NCBI GenBank assembly: GCA_947167125.1 | Contig: CAMVGT010000002.1 | Span: 1 to 64,000, forward strand | DNA from: an uncultured Erysipelotrichaceae bacterium | GTDB taxonomy: Bacteria; Bacillota_I; Bacilli_A; Erysipelotrichales; Erysipelotrichaceae | Length of the DNA: 64,000 nucleotides | Direction: 5' to 3' | Part shown: piece by piece, positions 1 through 8,959 of the stretch | Layout of the letters: each line of letters begins with the position of its first letter | How positions within the stretch are numbered: position 1 is the first letter of the stretch | Program-made: the position numbers and the translations under genes | Notes under the pieces: model-generated | Databases searched by the model: none | Seen by the model: only the letters and a program-made list of their open reading frames with translations | What the model was told of the DNA's origin: nothing

Positions 1-9
1 TTCCTGCTT

Positions 10-56
10 ACAAGCCTCGCCTATAGTTCATCAGAACTTAGGCGGGGTGATTGACG
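10..56. mobile_element. Possible IS200/IS605-type end hairpin (remnant)
   Basis: The sequence folds as CCTCGCCTATAG, a short loop, then CTTAGGCGGGG. It resembles the hairpin at one end of the intact IS200/IS605 element at 41.39-41.42 kb: both share CCTATAG and CTTAGG arms followed by a GGTG-type tail. No transposase remnant lies to its right, so it is either the edge of an element mostly outside the window or a solo end. A simple rho-independent terminator is the alternative reading. Confidence 0.35.
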
Positions 57-177
57 AAAAGTACTCCTTTCAACTGTGTTATCTTACCACGTGAGCGCCG
101 TTTGTCATATCTTGACATTTCGGATCATTTGCATTATCGGCAGAACAAAAGAGGCTTCCGCCCCTTTTGATGAGTTC

Positions 178-1476
178 TTATTCGCTTCTCATTCTCTGCA
201 TCTTTTCCTTAAAGACCACAGAGCGGTAGTAATACAGTGTCAGTCCCCAGCAGATCACAAGCGGAATGACCAGGAATGCGGTCAGCGGCAGGATCAGGTT
301 TCCCCTGAGCGCTCCGCGCATTGCCTGTGAAATCATGATGCTTTCGAGATACACAAGGGATACCGCAAGCGTGAATCCATAGAACAGCGTCGTCTCTTTA
401 AAGATAATTTCGGACTGATCCTCTTTTAAATAGCCGATCTGCTCCATTGTCAGAAAGTAGCCTTTTCTTTCCGAAAGCTCAGTGGAGAATTTGAACATGA
501 TCGCTAAGGAAAGCAGAACATTCATGACAATGTAGGATAACAGTGCGAGCATTGTTTCCGCCGCTGTCATATCCGGAGACATGACAATCGCGATCAATAC
601 AACCGAAGAAACAATAAACAGCACCACGTTGGATCTCATGATCACAAGGTCGCTGCGGAAGAATCCCAATACCGCAGTCGCTTTGGGATCGCTGATTCTT
701 TCTTCCGAAATCGTTTTGGAAATAAAGGGAATCAATACCTGCTTGATCATGATCGTAAAGCCGGCCATGCCGATAATCGAAAGCGGAATCGCCATGCCAT
801 CTGTGATGAACAGCAGCACAATCGGCACCAGGAAGAGAGCCATGATGAAGATCTTCTTCCATTTCGTCTGCTTCTTCTTTCTCGGGTTCTTATAGAATTC
901 AACGCCGGAAAGCGGGTTGGTCATCTTTCTCGAATTAAGCATGGAACTTGCCGAATTGCGGTAGGCAAAGGCGAGATTGAGATAGGTTGTCCAGAAGACA
1001 ATCATCACCAGAATCAATACCGTCACGCCGACCGCGCTGCCGTGAATCTGAATCACAAACGGTTCATTGAGCAGTGCTGTAACAGCAGAATTCATCAGCG
1101 GAATTCCCAGCAGCGCCAGCACAACGCCGATCGGAATCGAACCGATCAAAAGCAGGGATGTCTGCAGCAGCAGATACGCCGCCAGCTGCATATATGTCGC
1201 GCCGCATACCAGTCTGACCGCCAGGTCCTTGGATTTGTTTCTGACATAGAAGTCATTGGCAAAAAACAGAATGATCAGACAGACGGCAATGACAAATACG
1301 GTGACGGTTGTGGCAATGCCGTTGTCATTGTTGATCCAGTGGACGCCTACCGTATCGCTCATTGAAATATTGAAGAACAGAAAGATGAACATGGATGTCA
1401 GTACAAAAGTCAACCAGTAGAAGAATGCCTTTGAAAAGCTGTTGATCAGTGACCGGAACGCATCTTTGATAATCAT
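178..1476 (-). CDS. FtsX-like permease of an ABC transporter (second permease)
   Basis: 432-residue polytopic membrane protein. It begins with an amphipathic stretch (IIKDAFRSLINSFSKAFFYW), continues with a transmembrane helix and an external segment, and then has further helices in FtsX/MacB-permease order. The ATG at 1476 is chosen because it has a GGAGG site just upstream; a longer reading frame would run into the preceding gene. It starts 19 bp after the stop of a clearly homologous permease, so the pair probably forms a heterodimer served by the ATPase encoded first. The substrate is unknown; BceAB-type peptide detoxification and lipid or peptide export are both possible. Each permease is shorter than a typical BceB (about 620-670 aa). 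Confidence 0.8.
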   Translation of the reverse strand: MIIKDAFRSLINSFSKAFFYWLTFVLTSMFIFLFFNISMSDTVGVHWINNDNGIATTVTVFVIAVCLIILFFANDFYVRNKSKDLAVRLVCGATYMQLAAYLLLQTSLLLIGSIPIGVVLALLGIPLMNSAVTALLNEPFVIQIHGSAVGVTVLILVMIVFWTTYLNLAFAYRNSASSMLNSRKMTNPLSGVEFYKNPRKKKQTKWKKIFIMALFLVPIVLLFITDGMAIPLSIIGMAGFTIMIKQVLIPFISKTISEERISDPKATAVLGFFRSDLVIMRSNVVLFIVSSVVLIAIVMSPDMTAAETMLALLSYIVMNVLLSLAIMFKFSTELSERKGYFLTMEQIGYLKEDQSEIIFKETTLFYGFTLAVSLVYLESIMISQAMRGALRGNLILPLTAFLVIPLVICWGLTLYYYRSVVFKEKMQRMRSE

Positions 1477-1495
1477 GCGTATGCCTCCGTTTCTT

Positions 1496-2770
1496 TTATC
1501 TTGGATCCTTGATTCCCTGTACTGCCCTGCTGTAGCTCCTGAAGGAAAGCAGAATGCAGAGAACAGGCGGGATGATGTAGCCCAGCAGCAGAACTGCCGC
1601 AAAGCCGGATGTGATATGACCGTGCATCATGCCGGGAGCGATGATATTGCATAAATAGATCAGTCCGCTTACCAGCATGAATCCATAGAAACCGGTCACT
1701 TCCGATGTGCGGATGGATTTCAGGGTTCCATCTTCAAAACCGATCTGGTCCATCGTCCGGAAATATCCGGTCCGGTTTGAAATATCGGTGGAATATTTAA
1801 AGAGCACAGCCAGGGAAAGCAGTACATTCATGACAATGAATGACATGGTATACATGAGCATTTCGATCGGCTTTGTCTGCTTGGTGATCAATGAAGTCGC
1901 AAGCAGGCATGCGCAGGCGATCAGAAGGACGATGCTCATCTTCATCAGCTTCAGGTCATGGCGCAGGAAACCGTATGCCACGATATTCCTCTGATTGTCC
2001 GGATTCTTCTGAATGCGTTTTGTGAGCCATGGCTCAAAGACGCCTTCAAAGCACATGGTGAAACCGACAAGGGACAAAAGCGCATAGACAATCATGCCGC
2101 CATCAGTTGTATACATGAGCGCTACCGGCACAATCCATAATGCCAGATATAAAATCTGCTTGAGCACGCCCGGCACATTGGCAAGATAGAAAGTCTTCGG
2201 ACCGGAAGCGGTCATGATGTCTTTGGAGAACATCATGGTCGCCGCGTTTCTTAACGCAAAGCTCAGGTTGAGCATGACGACAAAGAAAACCACAAAGCCG
2301 AGAATAATGCCGACCAGCAGATTGGCGTCATAGCTGAGTCCCACAACCAGTGAGCTGTGCATGACATTGGCAAGAAGAGAATTGATCACCGGAATCATGA
2401 GATTGGCCAGAATCAGTCCGACCGGAATCGCGATAATCAATAATATAATCGTCTGAATCAGCAGATACATTGCCAGCTGCAGCGCGGTTGCGCCGCAGAT
2501 CAGGCGCACAGCCAGCTCCTTCGCCTTCCGCTTGACGAAGAAATCATTGGCAAACAGAATCGCCGTCATACAGATGATAATGACAGTCACTGAAATCAGT
2601 GTCGCGATGGGATCTGTTCCTTCCGTCAGGAAACTGGCACCGTCCGGATCGCTCATCATCATGTTGAAAAACAGGAAGATGAAGATGGATGTCAGAAGCA
2701 GTGTCAGCCAATAAAAGAAGGAACGGGTAAAATCATCGCGCAGTGACCGCAATGCGTCGCGGAAAATCAT
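1496..2770 (-). CDS. FtsX-like permease of an ABC transporter (first permease)
   Basis: 424-residue integral membrane protein that is paralogous to the downstream permease along its length: both start with a DALRSLRDDF-like amphipathic segment followed by FFYWLT, and both have VRLICGA at a similar place. The start codon overlaps the stop of the ATPase gene by 4 bp, implying translational coupling. FtsX-family permeases usually act in mechanotransmission or extrusion rather than import. No large extracellular domain is visible, unlike MacB or BceB. The substrate cannot be read from the sequence. Confidence 0.8.
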   Translation of the reverse strand: MIFRDALRSLRDDFTRSFFYWLTLLLTSIFIFLFFNMMMSDPDGASFLTEGTDPIATLISVTVIIICMTAILFANDFFVKRKAKELAVRLICGATALQLAMYLLIQTIILLIIAIPVGLILANLMIPVINSLLANVMHSSLVVGLSYDANLLVGIILGFVVFFVVMLNLSFALRNAATMMFSKDIMTASGPKTFYLANVPGVLKQILYLALWIVPVALMYTTDGGMIVYALLSLVGFTMCFEGVFEPWLTKRIQKNPDNQRNIVAYGFLRHDLKLMKMSIVLLIACACLLATSLITKQTKPIEMLMYTMSFIVMNVLLSLAVLFKYSTDISNRTGYFRTMDQIGFEDGTLKSIRTSEVTGFYGFMLVSGLIYLCNIIAPGMMHGHITSGFAAVLLLGYIIPPVLCILLSFRSYSRAVQGIKDPR

Positions 2771-3537
2771 TTCGCAAGAATTTCTCTGGATTCGGCGGAA
2801 TTGATTTCAACAATCTTCTGGAAGTATTCGTCCTGGGTCATATCGCCCTTCTCCAGAACGGTTTCGATATTTCCGTCGCTGATATAAATCAGTCTGGAGG
2901 AATAGGATGTGATCAGAGGGTCATGGGTAACCATGACGATTGTGACGCCGTCTTCGGAATTCAGTCTCTGCAGAATCTTCATCAGTTCGGAAGAGTTGGT
3001 GGAGTCGAGGTTTCCGGTCGGCTCATCGGCAACGATGATGCGGGGATTGTTGATGAGTGCGCGGCAGATCGCGGCTCTCTGTCTCTGACCGCCGGAGCAT
3101 TCATTCGGGAACTTCTTGAGCAGATGCAGAATATCCATCTGCTTTGCCAGATCATCGACGCGCTTGTGGATTTCATCCTTGTCCACATGCGCAAGCGAGA
3201 GCGGCATTGCGATATTTTCAAACATTGTATGAGTATCAAGCAGGTTGAAATCCTGGAAGATGAAGCCGAGGTTCTGATAGCGGAATCTGCCGATTTCGTT
3301 GGAACTCATCGATCTGACTTCCCTGCCGTTGATATAAACGTGGCCGCTTGTGGGCAGGTCAATGGTGGAGATGTTATTGATGAATGTGGACTTGCCGGAT
3401 CCGGAAGGACCCATGATCGCCACAAAATCCCCTTCAAAAACCTGGAAGTTGATATCATGCAGGGCTTCAAACGCGTTCGGTGTGTTGTAGTTGTACACCT
3501 TCTTCATATGTTTTGCTTCAAGAACTGTCTCACTCAT
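2767..3537 (-). CDS. ABC transporter ATP-binding protein (MacB/BceA-like)
   Basis: 256-residue cytoplasmic ATPase that powers the two FtsX permeases downstream. Walker A (GPSGSGKST), Q-loop (FIFQDFNLLD), signature (CSGGQRQR), Walker B (IIVADEPTGNLD) and the H-loop (VTHD) are all intact. The IVADEPTGNLD form is typical of the LolD/FtsE/MacB/BceA group. The ATG at 3537 has an AAGGAG site upstream; the longer frame adds only a lysine-rich tail with no good start. First gene of a three-gene operon whose promoter contains a cre-like palindrome. Confidence 0.9.
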   Translation of the reverse strand: MSETVLEAKHMKKVYNYNTPNAFEALHDINFQVFEGDFVAIMGPSGSGKSTFINNISTIDLPTSGHVYINGREVRSMSSNEIGRFRYQNLGFIFQDFNLLDTHTMFENIAMPLSLAHVDKDEIHKRVDDLAKQMDILHLLKKFPNECSGGQRQRAAICRALINNPRIIVADEPTGNLDSTNSSELMKILQRLNSEDGVTIVMVTHDPLITSYSSRLIYISDGNIETVLEKGDMTQDEYFQKIVEINSAESREILAK

Positions 3538-3565
3538 AAAAGTTTTTTTCTCCTTCGACTGTTTT

Positions 3566-3593
3566 ATTTTAGCGGAAAGCGCTTTCAATGCAA
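3566..3593 (-). promoter_or_regulatory. Promoter with embedded cre-like palindrome for the FtsX ABC operon
   Basis: On the minus strand TTGCAT (3593-3588) and TAAAAT (3571-3566) are separated by 16 bp. The spacer contains the perfect palindrome GAAAGCGCTTTC (3575-3586), which matches the CcpA cre consensus core. A repressor bound there would block RNA polymerase, so carbon catabolite repression of the exporter is likely. Confidence 0.55.
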
Positions 3594-3651
3594 GTCCTAA
3601 AGATGGATCAGTTTAAGATTGTGTCTGACAGATGAAAACCGGCCTGTGAAT

Positions 3652-3680
3652 TTCTTGTTTTTTACAAACGATGGTAGAAT
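3652..3680 (+). promoter_or_regulatory. Likely promoter of the SPFH gene
   Basis: TTCTTG (3652-3657) and TAGAAT (3675-3680) with a 17-bp spacer lie just upstream of a strong AGGAGG site and the ATG at 3708. The -35 box is weak. Confidence 0.4.
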
Positions 3681-3707
3681 GGAAACTGTACAGGAGGTAA
3701 AGAAACA

Positions 3708-4637
3708 ATGCCTGAAATTTTAAAAATTATTATCTGGGTCGCCATCGCACTCATTGTGCTGTCGGTGATCATCTCATGCATCAACATCGTCCCGCAGCAG
3801 AACGCCTATGTTATTGAGCGTCTTGGCCGCTACAAAGCCACATGGGATGCCGGCATCCACTTCAAGATTCCGCTGATTGACAGAATCGTAAGAAAGGTTC
3901 TGCTCAAGGAACAGGTTGCCGACTTCGCTCCCCAGCCGGTTATCACCAAGGATAATGTCACAATGCAGATTGACTCTGTCGTCTACTTCCGTGTCATGAA
4001 TCCGCATGATTACGCATACGGTGTGGAAAACCCGATCATGGCGATGGAGAATCTGACTGCCACAACACTCAGAAACATCATCGGTGATATGGAACTTGAC
4101 ACCACCCTCACTTCCCGTGATTCGATCAACTCCAGCATGCTGCAGATCATCGATCAGGCAACTGATCCGTGGGGAATCAAGGTTACCCGTGTTGAATTAA
4201 AGAACAGCCAGCCGCCTGCAGCCATCCGCGAAGCGATGGAAAAGCAGATGAAGGCAGAACGTGAAAAGCGTGCCGCAATCCTCACCGCCGAAGGTGAAAA
4301 GCAGTCCATGATTCTGACCGCTGAAGGACGCAAGGAATCCGCAGTCCTTGAAGCGGAAGCGAAGAAACAGGCAACCATCCTTGCCGCCGAAGCGGAAAAG
4401 GAAAAGGAAATCAAGGAAGCCGAAGGTAAAGCGGCTGCCATCCGTGCCATTCAGAACGCACAGGCTGACGGTATCAAGGCAATCAAGGATGCCGGCGCCG
4501 ATGAGGCTGTCATCCGCCTAAAGAGTCTGGAAGCCTTCCAGGCCGCAGCTGACGGACAGGCAACCAAGATCATCGTTCCCAGTGACATCGCAGGACTTGC
4601 GGGACTTGCGAAAAGCGTTGCGGAAAGCATGAAATAA
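3708..4637 (+). CDS. SPFH/Band 7 family membrane protein (paraslipin/QmcA-like)
   Basis: 309 residues. One N-terminal transmembrane helix (residues about 5-25) is followed by the SPFH domain (VPQQNAYVIERLGRY ... DSVVYFRV) and then a long Ala/Glu/Lys-rich coiled coil with repeated AEGEK/EAEAKKQA units that mediates oligomerisation. Proteins of this family form membrane rings or microdomains and often associate with proteases or NfeD proteins; no NfeD gene is adjacent. The size matches stomatin/paraslipin members. Followed after 3 bp by a small membrane protein that is probably co-translated. Confidence 0.9.
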   Translation: MPEILKIIIWVAIALIVLSVIISCINIVPQQNAYVIERLGRYKATWDAGIHFKIPLIDRIVRKVLLKEQVADFAPQPVITKDNVTMQIDSVVYFRVMNPHDYAYGVENPIMAMENLTATTLRNIIGDMELDTTLTSRDSINSSMLQIIDQATDPWGIKVTRVELKNSQPPAAIREAMEKQMKAEREKRAAILTAEGEKQSMILTAEGRKESAVLEAEAKKQATILAAEAEKEKEIKEAEGKAAAIRAIQNAQADGIKAIKDAGADEAVIRLKSLEAFQAAADGQATKIIVPSDIAGLAGLAKSVAESMK

Positions 4638-4640
4638 GCA

Positions 4641-4922
4641 ATGCCGTTCATGTTTATCTTTGTCTGGATCGTCATTGTCTGCACATTCTTCGCGGTCATC
4701 TTCTCATCCATGAAAATCAGAAACCCGCTCGCAGGAAAGCGGACAATGGGCCTTGACGGACACTTCATCCGCAGGGAACAGGATCTGACATGCGAGACGG
4801 AATACGGACATGATCATGGAACCTCCGCGGAACCCCGCTATATCGTCCATGATGATCCTACGGATGGTTATGTCATTCTCAACGGCGTCAAACGCTCCCT
4901 TGATGAATGCAAATATCTCTGA
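4641..4922 (+). CDS. Small membrane-anchored protein of unknown function
   Basis: 93 residues: an N-terminal hydrophobic helix (residues 2-22) and a charged, presumably cytoplasmic tail ending near YVILNGVKRSLDECKYL. It has no Shine-Dalgarno of its own and starts 3 bp after the SPFH stop, so translation probably depends on coupling. The arrangement suggests a partner of the SPFH protein, in the position where NfeD-like partners often occur, but it shows no NfeD OB-fold features. I do not recognise a family. Confidence 0.6.
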   Translation: MPFMFIFVWIVIVCTFFAVIFSSMKIRNPLAGKRTMGLDGHFIRREQDLTCETEYGHDHGTSAEPRYIVHDDPTDGYVILNGVKRSLDECKYL

Positions 4923-4926
4923 ATAT

Positions 4927-4966
4927 CAAAGCGGAAAGCTCATATACAGCCTTCCGCTTTTTTAAA
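4927..4966. terminator. Bidirectional terminator
   Basis: AAAGCGGAA (4928-4936) pairs with TTCCGCTTT (4952-4960), followed by T residues on the plus strand and flanked by A-rich sequence on the other side. It separates convergent genes. Confidence 0.75.
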
Positions 4967-5246
4967 TCTTCACAATTAACAGCAGCCAGCAGACCAGCAC
5001 TGTCCATCCAACGAGATAGACCGGGACAAGGATCCGGAACTTGGGATGCTTTGTTTTATGGCGGAACAGCATCATTGCAAGATACGCCCCTGCCGCTCCT
5101 CCCATAAAAGCCGCAAACAGAAGCGAGAATTCAGGAATCCGCCATTTTTTCTTTTTCGATCTGAATTTGTCAATGCCGTAGAAATAAAGGCTGAGCACAT
5201 TGATCAGCACAAGATAGCTGATCAGCAGAATCGTATACGCGCTCAT
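4962..5246 (-). CDS. DUF1294 family membrane protein
   Basis: 94 residues with about three transmembrane helices. The motif DKFRSKKKKWRIPE followed by a Gly/Ala-rich helix (FMGGAAGAYLAMMLFRHKTKHPKF) is the DUF1294 signature. The family's function is unknown. Its start overlaps the stop of the upstream membrane protein by 4 bp, so the two are co-translated. Confidence 0.8.
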   Translation of the reverse strand: MSAYTILLISYLVLINVLSLYFYGIDKFRSKKKKWRIPEFSLLFAAFMGGAAGAYLAMMLFRHKTKHPKFRILVPVYLVGWTVLVCWLLLIVKI

Positions 5247-6436
5247 TCTTCACTTCCTCTGCGGAACATGAACACTGCCATAAACAGAATCACTTCATTG
5301 AGCAGCTGCACAAAGGATACCGATCCGTTCCAGTAAAGAAGATATCCGAATGCGCACAGCAGAATCAGAAACAGGAAACCGGCAGAAGAAGCACGGGCAT
5401 CTGTTTTCGCTTCCAGACGCTCATCATCCTCCTGACTCATATTCTTTAAAACAGGAACAGCAGCGTATACCGCAAGCAGACCGGATGTCACAATCAGTCC
5501 GGTTAATAAATGCATATGCACAGCAGCCAGAACGGCAATGCCGGCCGGTACAAATGAGATGATCCATTCATCTTTCTTTTCTTCCGGTATTTCAAAGCAG
5601 GCGCACGCTGAAGCAGTCACAGCACTCAGGATCATAAACAGAGCGGAAGAACGGCCGCCCAATAAACCCGTCCTTGAAAGAAGCGGCCAGATTCTCTGCA
5701 CGCCTGCAATCCAGAACAGAACACAGGAAAGACGCAGTGCGATCGGTACCGCATACTGCAGTGCGGAAGGAAGCACAAACGATTCTTCCGTTTTTTCAGC
5801 GGCTCTGATATGACTGCGCTGCAGGTCCATCATGATCAGAAATGACATGATCAGCGCATACAGCCCCGCCCTGCCGCTGCTTAACGCCTGCACACTCAGC
5901 AAAGCTGTCATCAGGCTTCCGGCAAATACCGGCACAATCTGCAGGCATCTTCTGATGAAGCCTTTTTCTTTCAGAACATCCGTCATTCTGATCACAAGCG
6001 AAACCGCCAACCCGATCAGAAGCGGAAGAGATACGATACCGGTCAGGATGAAGACCGCAATTGCTTTGATTGTATCTTCCGTGATGAGCTCTGCATCATC
6101 CACGGCCCGTTTCATCAGTCCGCTTTCTTTTTCAGCCGCGTCAATATCAAAATCTTCCTCTTCCTCCTTTTCAAACGGAAGCTGAAGCCATTCATCCTTC
6201 ATTGTGTCCTTCATATAGGTGAACAGATATTTTCCGATGAGCGCGCCAAGGGAAGCAGCCAAAGCGACAGCAGGCACCAGCAGTACACCGAGTGCCGCAT
6301 AAATCGCATTGAGCGTAAATCCTGCCGCATAATACATCACAAGATCCGCAATGCATAACAATGCTTCAAACAGGACAATCCAGAGCAGAAGCTTCCGGTT
6401 TTCCTGCATCAGTTTTGATTTCCTTATATAAATCAT
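5243..6436 (-). CDS. Polytopic membrane protein of unknown function
   Basis: 397 residues. Two N-terminal hydrophobic segments are followed by an acidic cytoplasmic loop rich in Glu and Asp (about residues 85-115, EKEEEEDFDIDAAEKE), and then about eight further hydrophobic helices. No motif I recognise. It is divergent from the GH1 gene and translationally coupled to the DUF1294 gene. The minus-strand sequence just upstream contains TATAAT followed by AAGAGG and the ATG, so the transcript leader would be very short. Confidence 0.55.
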   Translation of the reverse strand: MIYIRKSKLMQENRKLLLWIVLFEALLCIADLVMYYAAGFTLNAIYAALGVLLVPAVALAASLGALIGKYLFTYMKDTMKDEWLQLPFEKEEEEDFDIDAAEKESGLMKRAVDDAELITEDTIKAIAVFILTGIVSLPLLIGLAVSLVIRMTDVLKEKGFIRRCLQIVPVFAGSLMTALLSVQALSSGRAGLYALIMSFLIMMDLQRSHIRAAEKTEESFVLPSALQYAVPIALRLSCVLFWIAGVQRIWPLLSRTGLLGGRSSALFMILSAVTASACACFEIPEEKKDEWIISFVPAGIAVLAAVHMHLLTGLIVTSGLLAVYAAVPVLKNMSQEDDERLEAKTDARASSAGFLFLILLCAFGYLLYWNGSVSFVQLLNEVILFMAVFMFRRGSEE

Positions 6437-6507
6437 GCCTCTTATTATAGCGGATTATGCTCCTTGTCCGATATACTGGAATCAGAAAACCATCAGGGAG
6501 GTATATC

Positions 6508-7923
6508 ATGAGCAGATTTCCGGAAAATTTCCTTTGGGGTGCTTCTTCATCCGCTTTTCAGATTGAAGGCGGCTGGGATGAAGGCGGCAAAGGAATGACA
6601 GTTGCCGACTATAATTCTTTCAAACGTTCCGACAGACAGGCGGACTCCAGAGTCGCCAGTGACTTCTATCATCATTACAGAGAAGATATTGCCTTAATGA
6701 AAGAGCTGGGCATGCAGATATACAGATTCTCCGTTTCCTGGGCAAGAATCCTGCCGGACGGAGAAGGAGAAGTCAATCCGCAGGGTGTGCAGTTCTATCA
6801 CGATGTCATTGACTGTTTATGTGAAAACGGAATCCAGCCGTTTGTCACACTTTATCATTTCGATCTTCCATATGCGCTTGTTGAAAAATATAACGGCTGG
6901 GAAGACCGCAGATGCATTGATGCATTCGAAAAATTCGCAAAGATCTGTTTTGAGGAATATGGGGACCAGGTTAAATACTGGCAGGTCATCAATGAACAGA
7001 ATCTCATGATCCGCGTGGATGAAAGAATGAACATCAATGAACCGGATCCATGGAAAGCCGACAGAATGCGGGCACAGATGGATTACCACATGTTCATTGC
7101 CCATGCCAAAGCAGTAAAACTCTGCCATGAAATTGTCAGAGACGGAAAGATCGGACCGGCTGTTTCCAGCACCTGCACCTATCCTCTGACCAATAAGCCG
7201 CAGGATGTCTGGGCAGCGAGAATGAATGACTATCTCAAGACTGTCTATTGTCTCGATATGCATTATTACGGAGAATATTCCGGCCTTTATATGCGCTATC
7301 TCAAAGAAAGGAATATTGTGCCGGTCATGGAAGAAGGCGATGCTGAAATTCTGAAATACGGCAGACCGGATTATATTGCCTTCAATTATTACAGAACATT
7401 ATGCGCTTCTTATCTGCCTGCGGATGATGAGCATCCTGCAGGAAGCCGTGTATACCGCGGAAACGAAGTGGATTTCGATCAGTACGGATGGTGCAGGGAT
7501 GAGAAAAACACCAATCTTGAAGCATCCGAATACGGTGCCCAGATTGATCCGATGGGACTCAGAATCGTTCTTAACGATTACTGGGGTAGATATCATCTGC
7601 CGATGATCATTACCGAAAACGGTCTCGGAATGGCTGACACACTGACCGAAGACGGAAAGGTTCATGACCCTTACCGGATTGACTATCTGCGCAGCCATAT
7701 CCAGGCATGTGCAGATGCGATTGAAGACGGTGTCGGCCTTTTCGGCTATTCACCATGGTCCTTCGAAGATCTGCTTTCTTCCCATCAGGGATTCCGCAAA
7801 CGGTACGGTTTTGTTTACATCAACCGTGAAGACATGGATCTGAAGGATCTCAGAAGAATCCCGAAGGATTCATTCTATTGGTATCAGAAGGTCATCTCTT
7901 CAAACGGAGAGAATCTGGACTGA
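6508..7923 (+). CDS. Glycoside hydrolase family 1, 6-phospho-beta-glucosidase type
   Basis: 471 residues, the normal GH1 length. The acid/base Glu lies in INEQN (about residue 163) and the nucleophile Glu in ITENG (about residue 370). Near the C-terminus SFEDLLSSHQGFRKRYGF resembles the Ser/Lys/Tyr phosphate-binding segment of 6-phospho-beta-glucosidases, so the likely substrate is a PTS-imported beta-glucoside phosphate such as cellobiose-6-P. No PTS gene is adjacent. The ATG at 6508 has an AGGGAGG site 6 bp upstream; the upstream extension lacks GH1 similarity. Confidence 0.88.
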   Translation: MSRFPENFLWGASSSAFQIEGGWDEGGKGMTVADYNSFKRSDRQADSRVASDFYHHYREDIALMKELGMQIYRFSVSWARILPDGEGEVNPQGVQFYHDVIDCLCENGIQPFVTLYHFDLPYALVEKYNGWEDRRCIDAFEKFAKICFEEYGDQVKYWQVINEQNLMIRVDERMNINEPDPWKADRMRAQMDYHMFIAHAKAVKLCHEIVRDGKIGPAVSSTCTYPLTNKPQDVWAARMNDYLKTVYCLDMHYYGEYSGLYMRYLKERNIVPVMEEGDAEILKYGRPDYIAFNYYRTLCASYLPADDEHPAGSRVYRGNEVDFDQYGWCRDEKNTNLEASEYGAQIDPMGLRIVLNDYWGRYHLPMIITENGLGMADTLTEDGKVHDPYRIDYLRSHIQACADAIEDGVGLFGYSPWSFEDLLSSHQGFRKRYGFVYINREDMDLKDLRRIPKDSFYWYQKVISSNGENLD

Positions 7924-7963
7924 ACAAAATCTTATAAAAAGCACATCAAAATAATGGGGTTCT

Positions 7964-8332
7964 ATGAAAACATTCTTACTGATCGCATTGGCAATCGGAT
8001 TTGCAGTATTTGTCATTGCGTTATGGCGGGATTATTCAAAACCGGAGGAACCTGATTCATCCATCCCCGCCGAACTGATTGACCGCTGGGAATATTACGG
8101 ATATGACGACAGTAAATCCGGCGGTGTGATTTACAGAGGAGTTCCCGCGACAATGCCGCTGGGTAAAATGCGTTATGCCGGCGTATTTCTGCTGGAAAGC
8201 GGAGAAGAAATCACATTGGCCGCTGACCGTTCTCTGGAAGACATTCCTCTGCACCAAAAAGGCAATTTAAAGTGTGAAGAAGGAAGACTGATTGAATTCT
8301 TATATGAGGATTCAGAAAAAGCAGAATCATAA
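7964..8332 (+). CDS. Single-pass membrane protein, possibly DUF2500-like
   Basis: 122 residues with an N-terminal signal-anchor (residues 2-22) and a soluble beta-rich domain ending ESGEEITLAADRSLEDIPLHQ then GNLKCEEGRLIEFLYE. The pattern of a gap, a 'gD/kGnL' turn and a final IxF strand resembles DUF2500 proteins, but I cannot confirm this. It follows the GH1 gene by 40 bp and may share its transcript. Confidence 0.55.
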   Translation: MKTFLLIALAIGFAVFVIALWRDYSKPEEPDSSIPAELIDRWEYYGYDDSKSGGVIYRGVPATMPLGKMRYAGVFLLESGEEITLAADRSLEDIPLHQKGNLKCEEGRLIEFLYEDSEKAES

Positions 8333-8499
8333 CCGTTCCTGACAAAGCCATACCATTCATGCCCGAAAAGATACCATTCGTACCATATGCATATAAAGGT
8401 TTTTTGAAATCTGTTATAGTGTGGATACTGTTAACAGCACAATATCATCACATCGCAGTATCTTTAATCTTTCATATTGCAATTAAAGGAGATTCAGCC

Positions 8500-8847
8500 A
8501 TGAAAACACAGAACAGAATGCTGCAGGTTGCAGCAGGTGCAATCCTGCCGGCCGCCAATACTGTCAGTGCCTTTCTTGTACGGAATGCGGATCATTCAGG
8601 ACGTGCAGGTTTGGCTGCTGTATTCATTTGTCTTGTACTGTTTTACAAATTGTACAGCATGCTGGAATCTTCCGACCGTTTCACATTCATCACTGCCCTC
8701 TGTATTTCCGCAATGATCTGCGGAATCGCAAACTACCTGATCCGGCGCAATCCTCTGGATCTGATCGCACTGCCGCTCTTCGGTATATTGCTGGTGATTG
8801 AATGGAAATTCCGGTTCTTCACGGAAAAGAAATGGAAAAAAGATTGA
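8500..8847 (+). CDS. Small membrane protein of unknown function
   Basis: 115 residues with four predicted hydrophobic helices and short loops, ending in a basic tail (FRFFTEKKWKKD). The ATG at 8500 is preferred because AAAGGAG lies 7 bp before it; the longer frame has no ribosome site. No recognisable family. Confidence 0.5.
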   Translation: MKTQNRMLQVAAGAILPAANTVSAFLVRNADHSGRAGLAAVFICLVLFYKLYSMLESSDRFTFITALCISAMICGIANYLIRRNPLDLIALPLFGILLVIEWKFRFFTEKKWKKD

Positions 8848-8883
8848 AGGATTCCTCCTGCTTTCCAATAAACTCATATTCTG

Positions 8884-8927
8884 AAAAAAGAGCAGTATGC
8901 AATTGTGAGGCATTCTGCTCTTTTTTA
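8884..8927. terminator. Bidirectional terminator
   Basis: AAAAAAGAGCAG plus ATGC (8884-8900) pairs with GCAT plus CTGCTCTTTTTT (8910-8926), one mismatch, with T-runs on both strands. It separates convergent genes. Confidence 0.85.
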
Positions 8928-8959
8928 TCGTCTTCAATGGTAATGAAGACTGTTATGTA

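Noticed and set aside
2743..3600. A 285-codon plus-strand frame opposite the ABC ATPase
   Set aside because: Shadow of the ATPase gene; no recognisable domain.
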